A program made the translations under genes and the position numbers. The notes below the pieces were generated by a model. It saw only the letters and a program-made list of their open reading frames with translations. It ran no database searches and was not told where the DNA came from. Shown piece after piece: positions 8,369-16,953 of a stretch of 64,000 nucleotides of DNA; position 1 is the stretch's first letter; each line of letters begins with the position of its first letter. Origin of the DNA: Sporosarcina sp. P32b (GTDB lineage: Bacteria > Bacillota > Bacilli > Bacillales_A > Planococcaceae); NCBI RefSeq assembly GCF_002743335.1, contig NZ_PDZB01000006.1:1-64000 (forward strand). The letters run 5' to 3'.

Positions 8369-8863
8369 ATGGAGATGAAAAAACCGAAGCTAGACATAGA
8401 GAAACCTGCTGTTGCAAAAGCGTTCGATGTGTTGGTTATCGCTTTATTCGCTGCTTCTCTCGTCTATTTAGTGTTGCAGTGGAATCAATTACCGGATCAA
8501 ATTCCTGCGCATTTTGGTGCGGATGGGGAAGTGGACCGTTATGGGTCGAGAATGGAATTATTGCTGTTACCAGTCATTGGTATCGTTATGTGGGTAGGGA
8601 TGTGGATGCTAGAGAAGTATCCGCATGCATATAACTACTTGAATTTGCGTCCTGATAACGTAGAAATCCAGTACCGCTATGGCGTGGTATTTATGAATGT
8701 GATGAAAAATATTTCGACACTATTATTTGTTTTTCTCATATGGCAGACAACCGATATCGCCTTGGCTCGAATCGAATCATTGAATATGCCGATTTTTATC
8801 ACGATACTCGGGTTATTATTCGGTTCGATGGGTGTTTATTTTTATAAAGTAATGAAACTATAG
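8369..8863 (+). CDS. DUF1648 membrane protein
   Basis: A 164-residue membrane protein with four hydrophobic segments (about residues 21-36, 65-80, 108-123, 141-157). The loop after the first carries the DUF1648 signature LPDQIPAHFGADGEVDRYGS. DUF1648 proteins include the SdpI/YhgE-like immunity and membrane families, but the role of this short form is unknown. AGGTGG precedes the ATG; a second ATG two codons later is possible. It follows the lipoprotein gene closely. Confidence 0.8.
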   Translation: MEMKKPKLDIEKPAVAKAFDVLVIALFAASLVYLVLQWNQLPDQIPAHFGADGEVDRYGSRMELLLLPVIGIVMWVGMWMLEKYPHAYNYLNLRPDNVEIQYRYGVVFMNVMKNISTLLFVFLIWQTTDIALARIESLNMPIFITILGLLFGSMGVYFYKVMKL

Positions 8864-8913
8864 AGAATAGCTGTATTGTATTCCTAAGATTCTGCCAATA
8901 AATGAATCTATTG

Positions 8914-8954
8914 ATCACCTCTTATCGTATACTCCTGATAAGAGGTGATTTTTT
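8914..8954 (+). terminator. Intrinsic terminator that also buries the next gene's ribosome-binding site
   Basis: A perfect 13-bp stem, ATCACCTCTTATC (8914-8926) / GATAAGAGGTGAT (8937-8949), is followed by six T and then directly by the ATG at 8955. The right arm contains AGAGGTGA, the only ribosome-binding site for that gene, so the hairpin can both end transcription from upstream and hide the site. Confidence 0.75.
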
Positions 8955-10685
8955 ATGAAATGGAAACTGTTACTCGTCGCTTTACTAGCTTTCCTAGTTC
9001 TACCGACGACAGCTGGGGCTGTAGATTTCAGCATTTCGGATGTGAAAATCAACGCGCAGTTGGAACCGGATGGGACTGTTCAGGTGAAGGAGCAGCATAC
9101 GTATGATTTCGATAGTGAATTTAACGGGATAATTCGTGAAATTCAACCGAAACAAGGAGCTTCAATTGAAGACTTTACGGCTTCTGAAAAGGGGAAAGCG
9201 TTAGAGATTGAGAAGCGTGACGCGGAATATCGTGTGCACCGCAAGGGAGACAGTGAGGTCATTGTCTTTGATTTGCAGTACACGATTCGCAATGGAATGG
9301 AAAAGTATAACGATGGTGCACAGTTCCACTGGCCATTTTTTGACCGTCGTAATGAAACCGATTATGGCAATATGACAATTACAATTATACCTCCTAGTCA
9401 AGCGTCTGACGTGATGTTCATCGGCTATGACAGTGCAGAAGAGACAGGGGAAGTACAACCGGATGGAACAGTCATATTTTCATTGGGAGAAGTTCATGCA
9501 GGAGACAATGGAGATATTCGCGTTGTCTACGAGCCGTCTTTATTCCCAGCGATGACTGTAGTAGATGGCGACATCCGTCCAACGGTGAAAAAAGATCAGG
9601 AAACAGCAGCTATGCTACGTCGGGAGTTCAGTGAGAAACAACAGATGATCGGCACTGTGGGTAGTGTTAGTGCAACGGCGGGTATTTTTGGGGTTGGTTT
9701 GATTGGATTTTTTGCGAATGCTAGAAGGAAAAGATATGTGAAGGAAGCATACTATCAAATGGAGTCGAATGGTTTCTACGTTCCAGCGAATGATATGAGC
9801 TTACCAGCAGTACTTCTTTTCAAGAATGGAGTGGCTTCCGTCGAGCTGATGTCCGCGGCGCTGCTTGATCTCGTTCGGAAAGGGAATGTGAAGCAACTAT
9901 CCGATGAAGAGTTTGAATTGGTCGATGCGAACGTTAAGTTAGAACATGAGAAGCAACTAATTCAGCTGTTATTTTTCCAAATTGGTCATGATAAAAAGTT
10001 CACATTGAGTGAGTTGAAAAGTTACACAAAAGAAGAGAAGAATTATGAAGCGTTTGATAAGAAATTTGTCGCATGGAAAGATCTTGTAAAAGCAGAATTG
10101 AATGAATATGAAATGAAGGTTAAGACTACGAAAGAACGTGTAATCCTAAGTTTAATTGGTGTACTTGGAATTGGATTCGCCATCTCCTTTATCTATTATG
10201 AGTTATATTTACAGCTAGTTATAGTGGGAATTTTGACGTTGGTTGCATTTGGATTCGCATTGTTTTATAGTCCATATAATTATGAAGGGACTTTGCGTAA
10301 ACTCGAGTGGGAGCGAGTAGGTCAATGGATGAAGGAACTAGATACGAAGAAATGGGAAGGGTTATCCATTGATGATCGATTCCGTGTGTTGATTTACGGA
10401 GTGGGCGTGAAGCACCCTGAACTGGACGCGTATTATAAGGACTTCGTTAGCGCGCAGAAGCAGCTTGATCAAAATCGCACTCGTCATGATGAAAGATACC
10501 CACATGATACAGCAGACACACAGTACGGAAACTCCTACAACGGAGGTGCCGTCTACAACCCTGTATTCCTTGCAGGTTCATTCAACCAAGCGTCATCCAA
10601 TGTATCGAATAACGCTCCAAGTAGTGATAGTAGCAGTGGAGGCGGAGGAACCGGTGGCGGTGGCGGGGGATCGGGTGCGTTTTAA
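8955..10685 (+). CDS. DUF2207 domain membrane protein
   Basis: A 576-residue protein with a cleavable signal peptide (about residues 1-22, ending TAGA), a long extracytoplasmic DUF2207 beta domain (about 25-205), a membrane segment near 237-255, a cytoplasmic helical domain, two further membrane segments near 396-436, and a C-terminal tail rich in Ser and Gly ending in a poly-Gly stretch before SGAF. This layout is the usual one for DUF2207 proteins, whose function is unknown. Translation depends on a site sequestered in a terminator-like hairpin. Confidence 0.85.
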   Translation: MKWKLLLVALLAFLVLPTTAGAVDFSISDVKINAQLEPDGTVQVKEQHTYDFDSEFNGIIREIQPKQGASIEDFTASEKGKALEIEKRDAEYRVHRKGDSEVIVFDLQYTIRNGMEKYNDGAQFHWPFFDRRNETDYGNMTITIIPPSQASDVMFIGYDSAEETGEVQPDGTVIFSLGEVHAGDNGDIRVVYEPSLFPAMTVVDGDIRPTVKKDQETAAMLRREFSEKQQMIGTVGSVSATAGIFGVGLIGFFANARRKRYVKEAYYQMESNGFYVPANDMSLPAVLLFKNGVASVELMSAALLDLVRKGNVKQLSDEEFELVDANVKLEHEKQLIQLLFFQIGHDKKFTLSELKSYTKEEKNYEAFDKKFVAWKDLVKAELNEYEMKVKTTKERVILSLIGVLGIGFAISFIYYELYLQLVIVGILTLVAFGFALFYSPYNYEGTLRKLEWERVGQWMKELDTKKWEGLSIDDRFRVLIYGVGVKHPELDAYYKDFVSAQKQLDQNRTRHDERYPHDTADTQYGNSYNGGAVYNPVFLAGSFNQASSNVSNNAPSSDSSSGGGGTGGGGGGSGAF

Positions 10686-10708
10686 AGTAAGTAAAAGGAG
10701 GGAACAGA

Positions 10709-12112
10709 GTGAGTAAAACAATAGTTTGGTTCCGAAAAGATCTGCGTTTGCATGATCATCCCGCATTGGTGGAGGCGACAGCACATGGTGAAGTGTTGCC
10801 CGTTTTCATTTTGCCAGTAACGTGTCACGCAGCATCGGATTGGTGGTTACATCACAGCCTGCTGGAAATAATCGAGCGCTTTGCGGAGCAGAAAATCCAG
10901 TTCGTCGTTAGACAAGGACAACCTGTTGAACAGTTGATGAAGCTAATAGATGAAAGTGGAGCGGATCAGCTTGTTTTCAATGAATTATATGATCCGGAAA
11001 GCCGTGAAGCAGAACGTGAAGTAGCGGAGGCTTGTGAGAAAAGACGAGTTCAAGTGCGTTCATTCCAAGGGGCACTACTCGTTGCGCCCGATGCGATATT
11101 TAATAAAACGAATCAGCCATATAAAGTGTTTACGCCCTACTGGAGGCGACTGCGCCAAGAACCCATCGCGACACCGCTTGCTACTCCTGAATTCGTGTCG
11201 TCTACTACTACACTACAATCTTTGTCTTCAGATGAATGGAGACTGTTATCGGATTTCCCTTGGTATGACAAGCTCGCAAGCTATTGGCAACCTGGTGAAA
11301 AAGCTGCAATGGAATGTTGGGAAACGTTCCGAGATAGTGGGTTATACGACTATTTAATAGAACGGGATCTTCCAGCACAATCTAGTGTCTCGCGTATGTC
11401 ACCTTATTTGGCATGGGGGAATGTTAGCGTGCGTTCGCTATGGTACGGTGCGTTAGTTGCGGCGGAGGACGTTGGTGATCAACAAGTGGAAGCTTTTATT
11501 CGACAATTGGCGTGGCGCGACTTTGACAATTACCAGCTACTGTATTTTCCTGAGATGTTGACGAAACCTGTGCGGCCTGAGTTTGAAAATTTTCCGTGGC
11601 AACCAGCCGACGGTCAGCTTGAGGCTTGGAAAACAGGGCGTACCGGTTATCCGTTAGTTGATGCCGGGATGCGTGAACTATGGGAAACAGGCTATATGCA
11701 TAATCGTGTACGGATGGTTGTGGCTTCTTTTTTGATCAAGCATTTATTGATCGATTGGCGTGAAGGTATGGCGTGGTTTGAAGAGACGCTGGTAGACTTG
11801 GATTTAGCAAATAATGCGATGGGATGGCAATGGGTGGCGGGCAGTGGTTTTGATGCTTCGCCGTATTTTAGAGTGTTTAATCCGATCCTTCAGGCGAAGA
11901 AATTCGATGGAGATGCGCAGTATATAAAAAAATGGCTGCCCGAGTTAACGGACATGCCAGTAAAGTATGTATTTCAGCCGGCGGAAGCACCGATTGATGT
12001 GTTGGAATCGGCAGGCGTTACGATAGGAACAACCTATCCGGCTCCGATCGTTGATCACCAAGCTGCCCGTGCGCGTGCATTGGCAGCATATGATACATGT
12101 AAAAACTCTTAA
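10709..12112 (+). CDS. phr: Deoxyribodipyrimidine photo-lyase
   Basis: A 467-residue class I photolyase/cryptochrome. The N-terminal alpha/beta domain (about residues 1-130) begins IVWFRKDLRLHDHPAL and would hold the antenna chromophore. The FAD-binding helical domain follows, with GRTGYPLVDAGMREL, MHNRVRMVVASFL and the DLANNAMGWQWVAGSG block that contacts the lesion and FAD. It repairs UV-induced cyclobutane dimers using blue light. The start is GTG, with AAAGGAGGG upstream. Its stop codon overlaps that of the convergent B12-type MerR regulator (shared TTAA), which suggests a light-response pair. Confidence 0.93.
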   Translation: MSKTIVWFRKDLRLHDHPALVEATAHGEVLPVFILPVTCHAASDWWLHHSLLEIIERFAEQKIQFVVRQGQPVEQLMKLIDESGADQLVFNELYDPESREAEREVAEACEKRRVQVRSFQGALLVAPDAIFNKTNQPYKVFTPYWRRLRQEPIATPLATPEFVSSTTTLQSLSSDEWRLLSDFPWYDKLASYWQPGEKAAMECWETFRDSGLYDYLIERDLPAQSSVSRMSPYLAWGNVSVRSLWYGALVAAEDVGDQQVEAFIRQLAWRDFDNYQLLYFPEMLTKPVRPEFENFPWQPADGQLEAWKTGRTGYPLVDAGMRELWETGYMHNRVRMVVASFLIKHLLIDWREGMAWFEETLVDLDLANNAMGWQWVAGSGFDASPYFRVFNPILQAKKFDGDAQYIKKWLPELTDMPVKYVFQPAEAPIDVLESAGVTIGTTYPAPIVDHQAARARALAAYDTCKNS

Positions 12113-12990
12113 ATCTCATCAATCGACTCCAGCAGACGGATATGTTGTAGATGTAACCGATCCGCCCAAATGATTGCCCCGTATCCACCTAGATAAAATT
12201 CGGTATCGGGATGTTGGCCTGCAAACTCGTCCAACTCCTGGATCATCTGCGGATCTTTCTCAAACGGAAACGTAGTGGATGCTGACAGCAACACTTTGAC
12301 AGGCTTTATCTTTTCTATAAGAGACTGGATAGCGCCTGGAGCAGGTGAAGATCCAATCATCGCTGTGCGCCAACCGTCGAGCATGAGTTGCAGTAGAAAA
12401 ATATGCACTGGGATTTCATGTGATTCATTCGGAAGACACGCGCCAAGCAGTATAGGCGAGTCTTCCCGGTATTGAAAATTGCGACGTAGCTGAACGAGCT
12501 GATCCCGCACGACCAAACTCGACAAAGCTTCCTGATATTCATCCCATTCACCACTAGCCCAGTGATCGCCTACTTGCTGTAAAAATGGAACCACGATTTG
12601 TTGCAGATAGTGTTCAAGTCCTAATCGATGATAGGCTGCTTGTAAGGAGAAGTTTAATTCTAGCTCATCACAATTTTTACCGTGGCGCAATAAGTCGCTC
12701 AGTGTATCTTCCAAATAGTTGTTTTCAGAATTCGATGGAATAGTGGAGTTTTTTTGAGACTTTGCCATTTCAGCTGCTTGTGATAGCGCAAAACCCTCTT
12801 CTGCATAGCGCTTCATCAGCAAAAATAACCGAATGTCCTCATCATGATAGACTCGATAGCCATTATCGAGACGCTGTGGAATTACGATATCATAGCGCTC
12901 TTCCCACTTCCTCAAGACTTGCCTCGACAAGCCTGTTTGATCTGCAACCTGTTTAATGGTATACGTAGGGGTTTCAGACGACGGCTTCAA
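12109..12990 (-). CDS. MerR-family regulator with cobalamin-binding domain (LitR/CarH-like)
   Basis: A 293-residue regulator: MerR winged helix at about residues 9-75 (TIKQVADQTGLSRQVLRKWEE), a four-helix B12-capping domain, and a Rossmann B12-binding domain. In relatives, adenosylcobalamin makes this a light sensor that represses carotenoid or photolyase genes in the dark. The lower-ligand motif ESHEIP is kept (His191), but the Wx9EH motif reads W144...E154-A155 and the residue after the Trp is Ala145, so two His residues used in CarH photochemistry are absent. TTG at 12990 is preferred over TTG at 12999, which sits directly against the AAAGG site. Confidence 0.8.
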   Translation of the reverse strand: MKPSSETPTYTIKQVADQTGLSRQVLRKWEERYDIVIPQRLDNGYRVYHDEDIRLFLLMKRYAEEGFALSQAAEMAKSQKNSTIPSNSENNYLEDTLSDLLRHGKNCDELELNFSLQAAYHRLGLEHYLQQIVVPFLQQVGDHWASGEWDEYQEALSSLVVRDQLVQLRRNFQYREDSPILLGACLPNESHEIPVHIFLLQLMLDGWRTAMIGSSPAPGAIQSLIEKIKPVKVLLSASTTFPFEKDPQMIQELDEFAGQHPDTEFYLGGYGAIIWADRLHLQHIRLLESIDEI

Positions 12991-13054
12991 AGCAATCAAC
13001 CTTTCTGTGTACTAAAATTAGCGATCAACTATCGCTCTGTTCTTCATGTCTAAC

Positions 13055-13096
13055 ATTATACATAGATTTGACGAGGTAAGTCAAATCTGTTATTTT
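13055..13096. promoter_or_regulatory. Overlapping divergent promoters sharing a perfect dyad
   Basis: A dyad AGATTTGAC (13064-13072) / GTCAAATCT (13080-13088) supplies the TTGAC of both -35 boxes. Rightward: TTGACG (13068-13073), 17 bases, TATTTT (13091-13096). Leftward: TTGACT (13084-13079), 18 bases, TATAAT (13060-13055). The likely ligand is the MerR/B12 regulator encoded on the left, giving autoregulation and control of the membrane-protein gene on the right. Confidence 0.65.
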
Positions 13097-13118
13097 TACA
13101 TTCTAGGAAGGTGTCTAA

Positions 13119-13565
13119 ATGAAAAATACATATATTGTGCAAGGTACATGGATTGGTGTCATAACGGGGATTTTTCTCGCTATACTATTGAAAGGGGTGC
13201 AGTCCGTTACAGGTCAGAAAGTGTATACTTTGCTATTGAATGTAGATTACATCCCCATCGTAAAAGAGTATGCATTTCCAGAAGTAATTGAAGTGTTTTT
13301 TCATCTAATTGTATCAGTTGTGCTCTGTATCATACTAGTGACGTTGTACGATAAATGCAACGGTTTCATCCGCAATAATGTGATTCTATTCACTTTTCTA
13401 GTGAATGTCGTTATAGGATTAATCTTGTATCCAACGACTTCATTTTCTGACCGTACGCCAAATGTTACGAACATGGTTTCCTTGTTTTGGTGGATTGCGG
13501 GACACGCGGTATATGGTTTCTTTGTAGGGGTTTTGATCAGTAGGAATTCGAAAAGTAAGAATTAG
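13119..13565 (+). CDS. Four-segment membrane protein, function unknown
   Basis: A 148-residue protein with four hydrophobic segments (about residues 9-27, 58-79, 88-105, 123-141) and a basic C-terminus (SRNSKSKN). I do not recognise its family with certainty. An AGGAAGG site lies upstream of the ATG. It is transcribed divergently from the B12-type MerR gene through a shared dyad-containing promoter, so light- or B12-dependent expression is a reasonable guess. Confidence 0.65.
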   Translation: MKNTYIVQGTWIGVITGIFLAILLKGVQSVTGQKVYTLLLNVDYIPIVKEYAFPEVIEVFFHLIVSVVLCIILVTLYDKCNGFIRNNVILFTFLVNVVIGLILYPTTSFSDRTPNVTNMVSLFWWIAGHAVYGFFVGVLISRNSKSKN

Positions 13566-13607
13566 GTCTATGCTAATCAATTATTCTAGTATTTGTAGGC
13601 AGAGCGA

Positions 13608-13637
13608 TGTATAATCAATTAACATAAACATTATACA
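13608..13637. promoter_or_regulatory. Inverted repeat upstream of the HrtAB-like operon
   Basis: Perfect arms TGTATAAT (13608-13615) and ATTATACA (13630-13637) separated by 14 A/T-rich bases, about 140 bases before the permease gene. Each arm also resembles a -10 box. It could be an operator for a heme or stress regulator; no regulator gene is adjacent. Confidence 0.35.
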
Positions 13638-13772
13638 AAGTGTAAACAAACTAAGGGATAGCAGTATATTTATATCAGTAGAGTAAAATGAATAATTGCG
13701 CAAAGCATTTCATCGATTTATGGTATATCGAAAGAAAAAGCAAAAAATTTCTTATAAAGGAAGTGAGAATGC

Positions 13773-14843
13773 ATGTTTTTAGCTTGGAGTGAAATTAAAA
13801 AGAACAAATTACGGTTTTTACTCATTACATCGATCTTGCTATTGGTGTCGTTCCTCGTGTTCTTCCTATCAGGACTGGCAAATGGGTTAGCCAGCATGAA
13901 CAGAGAAGCGATTGACACATGGAAAGTTGATGCGGTGTTACTGACAGAGGAATCCGATAAAAGTTTATACGAATCGGCACTCAACAAAGAAGTAGCCGAT
14001 GAGCTAGATGCGAAAGAAACAGCTGTTGTCAGTCAAATGGGTGCCATTGCGAACAACGGTGACACCAAGCAAAACGTTATGCTCTTCGGTATTGATCGAG
14101 ATGAGTTTATCAAGCCGGAAGTCAGTGAAGGGGACCCGACGTTTTATGTTCAAAACGGTGTGGTAGCATCGGATGTGTTGAAAGATGAAGGCTTTAAGAT
14201 CGGCGATACGCTGGAGCTATCTTCATCTGATACGGAACTGACGATTGTCGGCTTTACGGAAAAGGCTCGTTTTAATGCATCACCTATACTTTACATGAAG
14301 TTAAATGACATGCAGAAAATTAAATTTGGAGACGCGTATACAATGAATAAAGATATTGTCAACGCAATTGTCATTAAAGACAAAGAATGGGATGCACTAT
14401 CCTTGCCAGACAATACGGAAATCATTGAAACGGAAACGTTCATTGAGAATCTGCCGGGTTATACTGAGCAGAATTTGACGTTAACATATATGATTTATTT
14501 CCTATTCGTTATCTCGGCTGCAATCGTTGCGATTTTCTTGTACGTGTTGACAGTACAGAAAATCAGCATGTTTGGCCTAATGAAAGCGCAAGGGATTTCC
14601 AGTGCCTATTTGGCAAGATCAGTTATCGCGCAGACATTCATTCTTGCGCTAATCGGGGTTGTCCTCGCATTTGGTCTGACATTACTTGCGGGAAGTTTCT
14701 TACCTAACGCAGTGCCTATCATGTTTGATATACCTACCATGATTATTTATGGTTTGATCTTAATAGTAGTGGCGATTCTCGGAGCTGTCATTTCGGTTTG
14801 GACGATTATCCGAATTGATCCGCTCGAAGCGATAGGAGGGTAA
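13773..14843 (+). CDS. FtsX-family ABC permease (HrtB-like)
   Basis: A 356-residue permease of the MacB/FtsX type: one N-terminal membrane segment (about residues 14-35), a large extracytoplasmic domain (about 40-225), then three membrane segments (about 231-256, 281-304, 318-346). Size and topology match HrtB, which with HrtA extrudes toxic heme in Firmicutes. It is followed four bases later by its ATPase gene. AAGGAAGTGAG precedes the ATG. A substrate other than heme is possible; lipoprotein or peptide exporters share this topology. Confidence 0.75.
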   Translation: MFLAWSEIKKNKLRFLLITSILLLVSFLVFFLSGLANGLASMNREAIDTWKVDAVLLTEESDKSLYESALNKEVADELDAKETAVVSQMGAIANNGDTKQNVMLFGIDRDEFIKPEVSEGDPTFYVQNGVVASDVLKDEGFKIGDTLELSSSDTELTIVGFTEKARFNASPILYMKLNDMQKIKFGDAYTMNKDIVNAIVIKDKEWDALSLPDNTEIIETETFIENLPGYTEQNLTLTYMIYFLFVISAAIVAIFLYVLTVQKISMFGLMKAQGISSAYLARSVIAQTFILALIGVVLAFGLTLLAGSFLPNAVPIMFDIPTMIIYGLILIVVAILGAVISVWTIIRIDPLEAIGG

Positions 14844-14847
14844 AACG

Positions 14848-15540
14848 ATGGTACTCGAATTACGAAACGCGAAAAAGACGTTCGGTGAAGGCAATACGCT
14901 CGTTGAAGCGATGAAAGAGACCAATTTTGTAGTCGAACGTGGCGAATTGGTCGCAGTCATCGGTCCATCCGGTTCAGGTAAAAGTACGTTCCTGACGGTG
15001 GCTGGGGGTCTACAAACACCAAGCGAGGGCGAAGTCATCATTAACGGCAAAGAATTATCGCAGCTAAATGAAAAGCAACGTTCTAAAATTCGTTTGCAGG
15101 AAATTGGTTTTATATTACAAGCTTCCAATCTTGTCCCGTTCTTAACTGTTGACGAGCAACTCGAATTGCTAAATAAAGTGAAGAAAGACAATATGTCGAA
15201 AGACGAGCAACGTAAGTTATACGAGGATTTAGGTATTACCAAGTTGCATAAGAATTATCCTTCCGATTTATCGGGCGGCGAGCGTCAACGTGTGGCGATT
15301 GCCAAAGCGCTGTTCAGTAAGCCGGCGATACTTTTGGCAGATGAGCCTACTGCTTCGCTCGATTCTGATCGTGCGTTTGAAGTAATGGAGTTGTTACGAA
15401 ATGAAACGAAGTCCAATCAAACGGCAACCATTGTCGTGACGCATGACGTACGATTGATCAAGTACGTAGATAAAGTGTACAAGATGACGGATGGTGTATT
15501 GAGGCTAGAGAGTTCGGCTGAGGCGGATGTGACTGAGTAA
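14848..15540 (+). CDS. ABC transporter ATPase (HrtA/LolD-like)
   Basis: A 230-residue ATPase with Walker A GPSGSGKST (about residues 39-47), signature LSGGERQRVAIAKALF, Walker B AILLADEPTASLD and the switch His in VVTHD. It belongs to the MacB/LolD/HrtA subgroup that works with FtsX-type permeases. It is coupled to the permease gene upstream (four-base gap) and closed by a strong terminator. Together they form a mechanotransmission-type exporter, probably for heme or another membrane-active compound. Confidence 0.85.
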   Translation: MVLELRNAKKTFGEGNTLVEAMKETNFVVERGELVAVIGPSGSGKSTFLTVAGGLQTPSEGEVIINGKELSQLNEKQRSKIRLQEIGFILQASNLVPFLTVDEQLELLNKVKKDNMSKDEQRKLYEDLGITKLHKNYPSDLSGGERQRVAIAKALFSKPAILLADEPTASLDSDRAFEVMELLRNETKSNQTATIVVTHDVRLIKYVDKVYKMTDGVLRLESSAEADVTE

Positions 15541-15567
15541 GTGTACGGCTAGAATTTTAATGAAATA

Positions 15568-15610
15568 AACGCTTCGGACGGCCGTTTTAGGGCTTTCCGG
15601 AGCGTTTTTT
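15568..15610 (+). terminator. Intrinsic terminator of the HrtAB-like operon
   Basis: Stem AACGCTTCGGA (15568-15578) / TCCGGAGCGTT (15596-15606), complementary apart from one G-T pair, followed by a run of T to 15610. Confidence 0.9.
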
Positions 15611-15657
15611 ATGATGGTGTTTTGATGGGCACCTGATATAGAGTTTACTATTGAGCT

Positions 15658-15922
15658 CGCTCATAAAATCGTGGGCGCGCTCAATAGTGTTGGCAATCCG
15701 CTCAAAGTGACACGCTAGCCGCTCTATGCGGTGAGTTACCCGCTCATAAAACTGCTGGGGCGCTCTATACTGCTTGCGATCCGCTCAAAGTGACGTGTTA
15801 CCCGCTCAATGCCAAGTTCAATCGTGTAGCTCATTCATAAAATCATGGCTGCGCTCAATAGTGTTGGCATCCGCTCAAAGTGACCCGCTACCCGCTTATA
15901 AAACCACGCACAACCGCTCTAC
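15658..15922. repeat. Phased CGCTC-WWW array, about 21-bp period
   Basis: About twelve copies of CGCTC followed by three A/T bases, starting at 15658, spaced 20, 21, 21, 21, 20, 21, 21 bases and so on, with one diverged stretch near 15820-15855. Variants are CGCTCATAAAA, CGCTCAATAGTG, CGCTCAAAGTGAC and CGCTCTAT. The bases between are only partly conserved. It fills the space between two convergent operons, immediately after a terminator, and has no coding character. Confidence 0.8.
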
Positions 15923-15936
15923 CTAAGATCCAATCG

Positions 15937-16953
15937 TCACCCAAGCAAACCTGCCACGATCTTCCGCGCGGCCGTAATATCCTTCGTTCCATGCACCAAC
16001 ATCCGGCCATCGCGGAATAACACGAGTCGATGGTCGTTATATTCACAGGAAACTAAATAAGGGTTTTGCTTTAAATTAGAAACAATATCGCGAATGGAAT
16101 TAGCAAATGGCATCAGCTCAACTTGTCGGTTCTTCGGCCATGTCAGTTGAACCGTGTCGCGTCCGCATAGTACGGCTGTACGAATTACTTCATTGGCAGA
16201 CAAGTAAGGATAGACAGGGGTGTCTGAGCAACTTGGACAAGTAGGTTTTTTCATGCTTTGTACGTTCATGGCGGCACGTTCGCCTGTCCAGAGATCGACG
16301 GATTCCAGGCGGGGTTCCATCGTCGCCCCCGTGATACACTTCAGCAGTTCCGCGGTTTGACGGGCGGCAGTCGTGACGACGATGGGCGAGATGACGCCGA
16401 CTGTATCGCATGTTAAAGACTGTGGCGGCAACGCTTCGAGCAGACAATGTAAGCAGGGCGTTCCTTCTTTTACACCAATAGGAAATGTCAGCCCATAGCT
16501 ACCGACGCAAGCGCCCATGAAGAAGGGGATGCCGAGTTGTAATGCGGCGTCATTTGCGAGTAATCGAGTTTCGATATTATCTGTGCCATCGAGAATGAAA
16601 TGATGGCCTTCGAATAATTCAAGGACATTTTCAGGCGTCACATCCGCCACAATCCCACGAACTTTCACGTCGCTGTTGATCGCGCGCAATCGGCTTTCCG
16701 CAGCGATTGCTTTCGGCAATTGATCGATGACATCTTGTTCTGAGTATAATTGCTGTCTATGAAGATTAGTCCATTCCAAAATATCGCGATCGACAATGGT
16801 CAGTTCGCCGACGCCTGCCCGCACTAGCATCTCCGCTCCTGAAGAGCCAAGAGCACCAGCTCCTAAGACGAAAACTTTTGCTTCGCGGATACGCTGTTGC
16901 CCGATTGGTCCGATGGGTGCAAACAGCTCTTGCCGAGAATATTTACTGTTCAA
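15937..16953 (-). CDS. thiF: ThiS adenylyltransferase ThiF (E1-like)
   Basis: A 338-residue ThiF/MoeB/HesA-family protein. The nucleotide-binding loop is [15 protein letters not shown] (about residues 29-43), followed by an Arg/Gln-rich E1 active site (LHRQQLY), an MGAC block, and zinc-binding Cys pairs (CLHC, CPSC). It adenylates the C-terminal Gly of ThiS before sulfur transfer for the thiamine thiazole. A C-terminal extension of about 90 residues is present, as in B. subtilis ThiF. It overlaps thiG by four bases and is the last gene of the TPP-controlled operon. Confidence 0.9.
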   Translation of the reverse strand: MNSKYSRQELFAPIGPIGQQRIREAKVFVLGAGALGSSGAEMLVRAGVGELTIVDRDILEWTNLHRQQLYSEQDVIDQLPKAIAAESRLRAINSDVKVRGIVADVTPENVLELFEGHHFILDGTDNIETRLLANDAALQLGIPFFMGACVGSYGLTFPIGVKEGTPCLHCLLEALPPQSLTCDTVGVISPIVVTTAARQTAELLKCITGATMEPRLESVDLWTGERAAMNVQSMKKPTCPSCSDTPVYPYLSANEVIRTAVLCGRDTVQLTWPKNRQVELMPFANSIRDIVSNLKQNPYLVSCEYNDHRLVLFRDGRMLVHGTKDITAARKIVAGLLG

